Source: CAYWXV01 sp964462535 (GTDB lineage: Bacteria; Bacteroidota; Ignavibacteria; OLB7). Taken from it: a DNA stretch of 26,988 nt. A program made the position numbers and the translations under genes. The stretch's first letter is position 1. Each line of letters begins with the position of its first letter. Shown piece by piece: positions 6,991 through 13,045 of this stretch. The notes under the pieces are model-generated. The model was not told the DNA's origin and ran no database searches. It was given only the letters and a program-made list of their open reading frames with translations. The DNA is taken from contig CAYWXV010000035.1 of NCBI GenBank assembly GCA_964462535.1, forward strand, positions 1 through 26,988, given 5' to 3'.

Positions 6991-7169
6991 TCGGGGGAGC
7001 AGGGCGTGATTGTGGCCACCCCGCCTTCAGGAAATTGGGATTCGGCTCACGTTGGCCGTGGGCAGGACGCTCTCCCTCGGAGGTGACGACCGGCTCGTCG
7101 CGATGCATCGATCTGACGGCCAGGTGAAGAGACGTCTATCCGAGCGCATTGCGGATGGCATAACAGAGA

Positions 7170-7189
7170 CGGCCCCCGGAAGAAGGCCG
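7170..7189 (-). terminator. Weak hairpin after the sensor-proximal pilin
   Basis: CGGCC/GGCCG with a 10-nt loop lies about 40 bp past the stop at 7231, embedded in GC-rich sequence like the other post-pilin hairpins. The stem is short. Confidence 0.3.
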
Positions 7190-7230
7190 CCCCACACTAC
7201 ACGTCCGTACGCAGATTGAGGGCACGAATT

Positions 7231-7743
7231 CTACTGATACTCCACCATGACGGTGAACGTGCCGGCGTACGCGCCGGTTGTCTGGTTGCCGTCGACGTTG
7301 AGCGTGGCTCCCACCTTGAAGCTGGCACCACCCTGATTGTCAAGCTGACCGGCACCCGTCGAATAGGTGAATGAGTTGACACTCATCGTCTGCGAACCAC
7401 CCTTGCGCGTCAACGTGACCGACTTGGGAAGGCCGATCGAGTACTGGTACTCCGGCTCTCCCGTCGATGCGAATGATGCTGCATTGTACGTGAAGTTCTG
7501 GCCACGCGTGACGCCGCTGTAGCTGACCTGCTCGGTGTTCGGACTGATCGTCACTGTTCCACCATTGGCGGAGCGGACAACCGAACCGAACTGCAGGTCC
7601 TGTGACTTCGACAAGGTAATGCCGGCGACGATCTTCGTGTCGATGCTGGCATCAGCGGACGCACTGCTCTGCGCAGTTGACGTGGCTACGCATGCCACCA
7701 GTGCGGCCGAGAGGACCGAGATTGTGCGGATAACGTTCTTCAA
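7231..7743 (-). CDS. DUF4402-type pilin-like subunit, promoter-proximal copy next to the sensor operon
   Basis: A 170-residue secreted paralog close to copies A and B: same length, IDTKIVAGITLSKSQD segment, STGEPEYQYSIGLP, and C-terminal GAYAGTFTVMVEYQ with Gly(-14)/Tyr(-2). An in-frame ATG at 7833 would add 30 polar residues ahead of the signal peptide. The TTG at 7743 gives exactly the paralog length, aligns with the TTG starts of copies A and B, and has AAGGG upstream, so I take it as the start. The region upstream carries a sigma-54-like -24 element, the two-part leader fold and the upstream dyad. It then meets the divergent sensor operon at 8062. Its leader is clearly diverged from copies A and B yet keeps the fold, which makes it the informative comparison. 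Confidence 0.85.
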   Translation of the reverse strand: MKNVIRTISVLSAALVACVATSTAQSSASADASIDTKIVAGITLSKSQDLQFGSVVRSANGGTVTISPNTEQVSYSGVTRGQNFTYNAASFASTGEPEYQYSIGLPKSVTLTRKGGSQTMSVNSFTYSTGAGQLDNQGGASFKVGATLNVDGNQTTGAYAGTFTVMVEYQ

Positions 7744-7761
7744 GCAGTAACCCTTGGTTTT

Positions 7762-7853
7762 GACGGCGCTTCGTGTGGACACGCCGTCCGTTTTCTGAGC
7801 ATGAGCGGGCGAATTTCGTCGTGAAGCATACAAGAATCTGCCTCACATCCCGC
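7762..7853 (-). promoter_or_regulatory. Structured 5' leader of the sensor-proximal pilin (diverged, fold kept)
   Basis: On the minus strand GCGGG (7849-7853) pairs with CCCGC (7805-7809), enclosing GTGAGGCA/TGCTTCAC with a 10-nt loop. The 2-nt and 11-nt junctions have exactly the lengths found in copy A. The second hairpin is GACGGCG/CGCCGTC (7762-7788), with a 13-nt loop that again contains TCCACACGA. The stems differ in sequence from copy A but still pair. Confidence 0.6.
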
Positions 7854-7869
7854 ATATACCAGACCGCCC

Positions 7870-7885
7870 AACGAAATGCGTGCCA
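7870..7885 (-). promoter_or_regulatory. Sigma-54-like promoter of the pilin next to the sensor operon
   Basis: On the minus strand TGGCACGCATTTCGTT has a perfect -24 half (TGGCACG). Its -12 half is TCGTT, where GC has become GT, so it may be weaker. It aligns in position with the promoters of copies A and B. The predicted start is near 7859. Confidence 0.55.
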
Positions 7886-7939
7886 ACTGACAAAGTGACG
7901 AATTAAGCTTGAAATCGGCGACATCCGACTTTCTGCATT

Positions 7940-7954
7940 GTCTGGTAATTGGAA
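7940..7954. promoter_or_regulatory. Dyad-like element at -88 of the sensor-proximal pilin promoter
   Basis: GTCTGGTAATTGGAA is the positional counterpart of the two dyads above, with a weaker right half. The shared pattern is GTCYGR-WWW-TYGRA. Here it lies between the pilin and the FIST operon and could act on both. Confidence 0.42.
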
Positions 7955-7955
7955 C

Positions 7956-7984
7956 TTGCACGTTTATCAGACGGTGATTATGTT
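7956..7984 (+). promoter_or_regulatory. Possible sigma-70-type promoter of the FIST/kinase operon
   Basis: TTGCAC at 7956-7961 and TATGTT at 7979-7984 are separated by 17 bp, ahead of the FIST gene at 8062. The match is modest and the housekeeping promoter consensus of this lineage is not known to me. Confidence 0.3.
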
Positions 7985-8061
7985 TAACGCATCAACGGTG
8001 TACGTCCAGACACCGAAACACCTTCGCCCCCGGGTGTCCCTCACGCAAGTCCCGAGGTCCC

Positions 8062-9210
8062 ATGACAATCGAACAGATCCATTGGACGGCGGCCAATGCC
8101 TGGCGCGTCGTCCGTCAGGCCGACGCCCCCGTTGTTGCGGACCTGGTGTTCGCATTCGGTGCCACCGACGTAATCGACAATCCCAAGCGTTTCGACGAGC
8201 TGCGCAGCCGGTATCCGGACGCCCATATCCTTACGTGTTCGACCTCCGGTGAAATCGTCGGCGAGGGGGTGTACGACGATTCAATTGTCGCTACTGCCGT
8301 TGGCTTCGCATCCACCCGCGTTTCGGTCACACAGATTTCCGTCGCAGACTACCCAGACTCGAGGACAATCGGAACGGCCCTGGTTGACCAGATTCCGACC
8401 GATGATCTCGTGCACCTCTTTGTTATCACTGACGGCCAGAAGGTCAATGGCTCGGACCTTGCCCGGGGACTCCGTGTCCGCCTTCCGGACAGTGTCGCGG
8501 TAACCGGCGGATTGGCTGGCGACGGCGCCCGCTTTCAAAGGACACTCGTCGGTCTGAACGTTCCCCCAACGGAGGGTACGTGCGTCGCTATCGGCTTCCA
8601 CGGGTCCGACCTGAGGGTTGGGTATGGATCCTTCGGCGGGTTCGATTCCTTCGGGCCAGATCGTGTCGTCACCCGCTCCAGAGGAAATGTCCTCTTTGAG
8701 CTGGACGGCAAACCCGCGCTGGCACTCTATAAGTCGTACCTGGGTCCGCTGGCCGATCAGCTTCCGGCATCTGCTCTCCACTTCCCCCTCTCCCTTCGCT
8801 CAACTCCCGAGGACGACCCCATAGTCCGCACGATTCTCTCTATCGATGAAGAAGCTGGGAGCATGACGTTTGCCGGTGATATCCCGGAGGGTTCGATCGC
8901 CAGGTTGATGAGGGCTAACTACGATCGCCTTATAGACGCCGCCTCCACTGCCGCCGAACAGAGCGCCCAGCGAGTTTCCAGCACCCAACCTGAGCTCGCG
9001 TTGCTCATCAGTTGTGTGGGTCGAAAGCTGGTGCTGGGACAACGCGTCGATGAAGAGATCGGCGCGATCGGCGAGCAGTTCAATGGTCAGCCGGTATTAA
9101 CGGGCTTCTACTCGTACGGCGAGATCTCACCTTCGGGCGGATTCATGACGTGCGAACTACACAATCAGACCATGACGGTCACGACGTTGACGGAGCGGTG
9201 CGATGCATAA
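8062..9210 (+). CDS. FIST-domain sensory protein
   Basis: A 382-residue soluble protein with no signal peptide. Residues ~20-215 match the FIST N domain (DLVFAFGATDVIDNP, LTCSTSGEIVGEGVYDDSI, a GGLAGDGARF turn). Residues ~220-365 match FIST C (ELDGKPALALYKSYLG, LALLISCVGRKLVLGQR, GFYSYGEISPSGG). FIST proteins are thought to be input modules, possibly binding small ligands such as amino acids, and are often encoded beside histidine kinases. The ATG at 8062 has a GAGG site 5-8 nt upstream. The 3' end overlaps the kinase start by 8 bp, so the two are co-transcribed and probably coupled. It reads divergently from the pilin cluster. The ligand is unknown. Confidence 0.85.
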   Translation: MTIEQIHWTAANAWRVVRQADAPVVADLVFAFGATDVIDNPKRFDELRSRYPDAHILTCSTSGEIVGEGVYDDSIVATAVGFASTRVSVTQISVADYPDSRTIGTALVDQIPTDDLVHLFVITDGQKVNGSDLARGLRVRLPDSVAVTGGLAGDGARFQRTLVGLNVPPTEGTCVAIGFHGSDLRVGYGSFGGFDSFGPDRVVTRSRGNVLFELDGKPALALYKSYLGPLADQLPASALHFPLSLRSTPEDDPIVRTILSIDEEAGSMTFAGDIPEGSIARLMRANYDRLIDAASTAAEQSAQRVSSTQPELALLISCVGRKLVLGQRVDEEIGAIGEQFNGQPVLTGFYSYGEISPSGGFMTCELHNQTMTVTTLTERCDA

Positions 9211-10933
9211 CCGACTGCTGCAGCGGCAGATACGACGACACATGGGGAACGACTGGGGAATGCCCGAGCCTTTGAACCCGTTGTTCGACGCAATCTCCGC
9301 AACGTACGAGCAGTATGAGGAAGGGCGCGTACTCGTCCAGCGATCTATCGACATCAGTTCCCAGGAGCTGATGGAAGCGAACGAGAGACTCAGGCGCGAG
9401 AGTCGCGAACAGTTCCGCCTGCTTGCCGAGAACGCCACCGATGTCGTGGCCACATGGGACAAGCGGGGTCTCTGCACCTACATCTCCCCCTCCTGCCGCG
9501 CATACCTGGGGTACGAACCGGATGAGGTGATTGGCAAATCTGTCCTCCGGATCATTCATCCCGACGACTGCCATCTCTTTCGCGGCGGTGTCAGAAAGGT
9601 GCTGGTAGGGACGGAGCACATTGCGGTCATTTTGCGGTTGAAGCATCGCGAACGTGGCTGGGTATGGTTCGAGTCGTCGGCACGTGCCGTGCGAAACCGG
9701 GATGGGAAGGTGGTTGAGTTTCAGACATCCTCCCGAAACGTCGAAGAACGGGTAAAGGCCTACGAGTCGCTTCGCACAATCTCATCGCGACTGGGAGCGT
9801 TGATCGACAGCTTGAGTGGTGGCGTCGTTCTCGAGGACGAGGATCGCCGCGTCGTACTGGCGAACCAGCCCTTCTGCTCGATGTTCAGACTCTCGTTGAC
9901 GCCTAACGAACTGGTCGGGATTGACTGCTGCGACATCGCGGAGATGTCGGCCCCGATCTTCACCGACGCCTCCGTGTTTCGCGCGCGCGTCGAGGAGATC
10001 CTGGTTGAGCGCAAGAGAGTGGTGAATGAACGAATCGAGATGGCCGACGGGCGGACGTTCCTCAGGGACTACGTCCCGGTATCCGTTGACGACGGCTTCT
10101 TCGGCCATCTCTGGCACTATCGCGACATCACCGAACGTGTGACGTCGCAGAAACGAATCGAAGCTCTCAATGACGAGCTTCGCTCGGCGAACGAACGATT
10201 GAGACGGGGCCTGGACTACGAGAAGGAACAGGTTCGAATTCTCGAAGAGCTCAACACGATGAAGAGCGACTTCGTCTCAAGCGTCTCCCACGAATTACGT
10301 ACCCCCCTTGCCTCGATCATCGGATTTGCGCAATCGCTTCTCTCCGATCGCGCGATGCCCGATGAGATACAGACAGAGTTCCTCGGGATCATACTCCAGG
10401 AGGGGCGACGTCTGGCGAAGCTGATCAACGACATGCTCGATCTGGCCCGCATCGAAAGCGGACGGATCGAAGTCGAGAAGCAGCGGACCGATCTGACCGT
10501 ACTTGTTGCCACCGCAGTAGAGACCATCTCGATGCAGGCAAACAATCAGTCGATCGACCTTGTGTACCCCCGCCCGGAACACCCGATCATCGTCGACTGC
10601 GATCCGGATCGCATTGCGCAGATCGTGGTGAATCTTCTCTCAAACGCCGTGAAGTTCACTCCACAGGGTGGCTCGGTGCGTGTCTGCCTCCGGGAGGAAG
10701 ACAATGATGTCTTCATCTCGGTCATCGACACCGGGCTTGGAATCCCTGCGGAGGATATCCCGAATCTCTTCACCCGCTTCTATCGGGTGCATCGCCCTGG
10801 GATGGACATTCGCGGGACCGGTCTGGGTCTGGCTATCGTCAAGCAGTTGCTTGACCTGCATGCCGGCTCGATCGACGTCACAAGTACACCCGGCACGGGG
10901 TCAACATTTACCGTTCGCCTACCGAAACAATGA
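9203..10933 (+). CDS. PAS-PAS sensor histidine kinase
   Basis: This 576-residue kinase has no transmembrane segment, so it is probably cytoplasmic and takes its signal from PAS ligands or the FIST partner. A helical N-terminus (~1-65) precedes PAS domain 1 (~66-185, with YLGYEPDEVIGKS and a PAC segment GWVWFESSA). A weaker PAS domain 2 follows (~190-313, ending HYRDITERV), then a coiled coil (~315-352). HisKA has the phospho-acceptor His363 in SHELRTPL. The HATPase domain shows an N box around Asn477-Asn481 (NLLSNAVKF), G1 DTGLG (509-513), an F box NLFTRFYRV and G2 GTGLGLA (538-544). All catalytic boxes are intact. It overlaps the FIST gene by 8 bp and the receiver gene by 4 bp (ATGA). Confidence 0.93.
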   Translation: MHNRLLQRQIRRHMGNDWGMPEPLNPLFDAISATYEQYEEGRVLVQRSIDISSQELMEANERLRRESREQFRLLAENATDVVATWDKRGLCTYISPSCRAYLGYEPDEVIGKSVLRIIHPDDCHLFRGGVRKVLVGTEHIAVILRLKHRERGWVWFESSARAVRNRDGKVVEFQTSSRNVEERVKAYESLRTISSRLGALIDSLSGGVVLEDEDRRVVLANQPFCSMFRLSLTPNELVGIDCCDIAEMSAPIFTDASVFRARVEEILVERKRVVNERIEMADGRTFLRDYVPVSVDDGFFGHLWHYRDITERVTSQKRIEALNDELRSANERLRRGLDYEKEQVRILEELNTMKSDFVSSVSHELRTPLASIIGFAQSLLSDRAMPDEIQTEFLGIILQEGRRLAKLINDMLDLARIESGRIEVEKQRTDLTVLVATAVETISMQANNQSIDLVYPRPEHPIIVDCDPDRIAQIVVNLLSNAVKFTPQGGSVRVCLREEDNDVFISVIDTGLGIPAEDIPNLFTRFYRVHRPGMDIRGTGLGLAIVKQLLDLHAGSIDVTSTPGTGSTFTVRLPKQ

Positions 10934-11337
10934 CTACTACAAACTGCCGAATCCTGGTAGTCGAGGACGAGCCAAGCATGCAACGCCTGTTGGGGCATGT
11001 CCTTAGGAATTCCGGATATGAAGTGGAGATCGTGGACAACGGACTGAAAGGACGCGAGGCCCTCGTCGCGGATCAGTCCTACGATCTGATTGTCAGCGAC
11101 GTCATGATGTCCGGCATCGACGGCATCGCACTCTGTCGCTGGGCCAAGGAGACGCCATCGGTCGAGCCGATTCCGTTCGTAATTCTCTCATCGCGTGCTC
11201 AGAAGGGTGAGCGTGAAGAGGGACTTCAGGCCGGGGCCGACGTCTTCATGACCAAGCCTTTTGATATCGACAAACTTGTCGAAACGATCAACGAACTGAT
11301 CGGCGCAGGGACCAACGTGGCTGGGAGTAAGGCATGA
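10930..11337 (+). CDS. Stand-alone response-regulator receiver domain
   Basis: A 135-residue single receiver domain. The acidic pair is in VVEDEP (residues 11-14), the phospho-acceptor is Asp57 in LIVSDVMM, the conserved Ser/Thr is in ILSSRA (~88), and the switch lysine is Lys109 in MTKPF. There is no output domain after residue ~125. In an operon with a kinase on one side and a full NtrC-type regulator on the other, it may be an intermediate in a phosphorelay, a phosphate sink, or an allosteric partner. It overlaps its neighbours as ATGA on both sides, so the three signalling genes are one translation-coupled unit. No histidine phosphotransferase domain is visible in the window, which makes the relay route uncertain. 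Confidence 0.9.
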   Translation: MTTTNCRILVVEDEPSMQRLLGHVLRNSGYEVEIVDNGLKGREALVADQSYDLIVSDVMMSGIDGIALCRWAKETPSVEPIPFVILSSRAQKGEREEGLQAGADVFMTKPFDIDKLVETINELIGAGTNVAGSKA

Positions 11338-12737
11338 GTCACAAGCTCATTTTCGTTGTCGACGACGAGGAGAGTATTCGACGGCTTCTGGAATACTGGA
11401 TCGGTACGAAGTGGGAGTACAAGGTCGCTCTCTTTCCCACCGCCGAGGATTGCCTGAACGCGCTTTCGGACGAGCCCGATCTGGTGATCCTCGACATCCA
11501 GCTTCCGGGTATGGATGGCATTGCCGCTCTGCGTCACATCCGCCAGGAGCGGCCACACCTGCCGGTCTTCATGCTCTCGGCCCAGGGGAGCATCGACGTC
11601 GCTGTAAAGGCGTTGAAGCTCGGTGCGACCGACTACTTCCCGAAGACGGTCGATATGCAGAAACTCGAAATCGCCATCAGGAACGCCCTCGAGCTGGGGG
11701 ATCTGATACGCGAGAATCAGTTTCTCCGCGAGCAGGCACGGTCGTCCGGAAGCGTCGATGGTATCGTCACCTCGGGTGGTGGTGGAATGGAGGGGGTCGT
11801 GAAGTTGATTCACAAGGCAAAGGACAGCACCATCTCGGTTCTGATCGAGGGTGAGAGTGGTACCGGAAAGGAACTTGTCGCACGCGCTATTCACTTCAAC
11901 GGTCGGCGGAGTTCAGGTCCCTTCGTCGCCGTCAATTGTGCCGCCATTCCTCACGAGCTTCTGGAAAGCGAGATGTTCGGTCATGAGAAGGGGGCCTTCA
12001 CCGGCGCAACGTCGCGGAAGATCGGCCGGTTCGAGCAAGCCGACGGAGGGACGATCTTCCTGGACGAGATCGGCGAGCTCGACCTCAATCTGCAGGCGAA
12101 GCTCCTCCGCGTTCTGCAGGAGAGGGAGATACAACGCGTCGGTGGCGATCAGACGATCAAGGTCGACGTTCGCGTCGTCTCAGCAACCAATCGCGATCTC
12201 CTCCGCCGCTCGCGCGAAGGATCGTTCCGGGAAGATCTCTACTACCGGCTCGGCACCTTCCCGATTCACCTCCCACCCCTGCGTGAACGCCGTGAGGACA
12301 TACTGCCGCTGGCGGAGCATTTCCTGACAACGTTTAGCGAGCGCGAAGGGCGAGGCATGGAGGGGTTTACACGTCAGGCGGTGAAGCTGATTTACGACTA
12401 CCCGTGGCCGGGAAATGTGAGAGAGCTGGAGGGTGCAATCGAGCGTGGCGTGTTGATGTGCGAGGGTACGACAATGGATGTCGCCGACCTCCCGATGGTG
12501 GTTCGAGCGTTTGCTGATGGTGAGGCACCCGATCTTCCCGACTCCTCCATGTTCGCCAATCGTCAGACGATCATTCCAATCGAGCAATTGAAGGAAGAAG
12601 CAATGCAGCACGCCCTCGACCTCTGTAATGGTAACGTCAGCGAGGCGGCACAGCGATTGGGAATCAGTCGATCGACGATGTATGAGATGGCGAAGCGGTA
12701 TCGCCGCTCGAACGGAGCGTATCCAGCGTACGCATAA
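11334..12737 (+). CDS. NtrC-family sigma-54-dependent response regulator
   Basis: A 467-residue activator with three domains in order. The receiver (1-~120) has Asp10/Asp11, phospho-acceptor Asp54 in VILDIQ, and Lys104. The sigma-54 interaction AAA+ domain (~145-375) has Walker A GESGTGKE (173-180), GAFTGA (220-225) and Walker B IFLDEIGE (241-248). A Fis-type helix-turn-helix (~430-457, NVSEAAQRLGISRSTMYEM) ends the protein. The intact GAFTGA loop shows it should contact sigma-54 polymerase and drive open-complex formation from upstream sites. It is the last gene of the sensor operon. The divergent pilin genes carry sigma-54-like promoters and a shared dyad at -88, so they are its best candidate targets; that link is inferred. 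Its 3' end overlaps the convergent small gene at 12664-13002 by 74 bp. Confidence 0.95.
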   Translation: MSHKLIFVVDDEESIRRLLEYWIGTKWEYKVALFPTAEDCLNALSDEPDLVILDIQLPGMDGIAALRHIRQERPHLPVFMLSAQGSIDVAVKALKLGATDYFPKTVDMQKLEIAIRNALELGDLIRENQFLREQARSSGSVDGIVTSGGGGMEGVVKLIHKAKDSTISVLIEGESGTGKELVARAIHFNGRRSSGPFVAVNCAAIPHELLESEMFGHEKGAFTGATSRKIGRFEQADGGTIFLDEIGELDLNLQAKLLRVLQEREIQRVGGDQTIKVDVRVVSATNRDLLRRSREGSFREDLYYRLGTFPIHLPPLRERREDILPLAEHFLTTFSEREGRGMEGFTRQAVKLIYDYPWPGNVRELEGAIERGVLMCEGTTMDVADLPMVVRAFADGEAPDLPDSSMFANRQTIIPIEQLKEEAMQHALDLCNGNVSEAAQRLGISRSTMYEMAKRYRRSNGAYPAYA

Positions 12738-13002
12738 TCCATTTGTCGCCCTCGTCTCCAAGCGCTCCGCCAAGAACCGCTCCGATACCAAACGCGACGA
12801 GGGGCTTCATCGAATCGACCTTCTGAGCAAGAAGTGTTGCCGTGGCGGCGCTCGAGAGTGATCCGGTGATCGTGATATTCCCGGTCACCCCTTCCCTCTT
12901 TGCCTTGATGAGCAATCGGGCTCCATTCCCCACGAGCGTTCCAGCGAGCGCGGAGACGGCCGTTCCAACAATCGACAGTGCTGACTTGGTAATGCTTGCC
13001 AT
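12664..13002 (-). CDS. Small hypothetical protein with two hydrophobic, glycine-rich segments
   Basis: I do not recognise this 112-residue protein. From the ATG at 13002 it has a hydrophobic N-terminal segment (~5-30, SIVGTAVSALAGTLVG), a basic linker (KAKREG), a Ser/Thr/Ala stretch, and a second hydrophobic Gly-rich segment (~72-88, VAFGIGAVLGGALG). A charged Ser-rich tail follows. Codons favour ATC, GTC, AAG and GAC like the neighbouring real genes, supporting coding. A longer reading from 13086 adds a Cys/His-rich polar stretch with poor character, so the internal ATG is preferred. It may be a small inner-membrane protein. Its last 74 bp run antisense through the end of the NtrC-family gene. 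Confidence 0.6.
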   Translation of the reverse strand: MASITKSALSIVGTAVSALAGTLVGNGARLLIKAKREGVTGNITITGSLSSAATATLLAQKVDSMKPLVAFGIGAVLGGALGDEGDKWIMRTLDTLRSSGDTASPSHTSSID

Positions 13003-13045
13003 TGCGAAGCGTTGATGTGAACATGGATGCGCGTTGGCTGTCGCG

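Larger units (their letters stand above)
6911..7230. other. 320-bp intergenic region between two pilin genes
   Basis: It contains the sigma-54-like element at 6975-6990, a CACG-N5-CGTG dyad at 7048-7060 (about 90 bp upstream of the predicted start, but unlike the other dyads) and the weak hairpin at 7170-7189. I see nothing else. Confidence 0.4.

Noticed and set aside
7231..7833. A 200-residue version of the sensor-proximal pilin starting at ATG 7833
   Set aside because: The extra 30 residues are polar, would block the signal peptide and would run through the conserved leader hairpins. The TTG at 7743 aligns with the paralogs.
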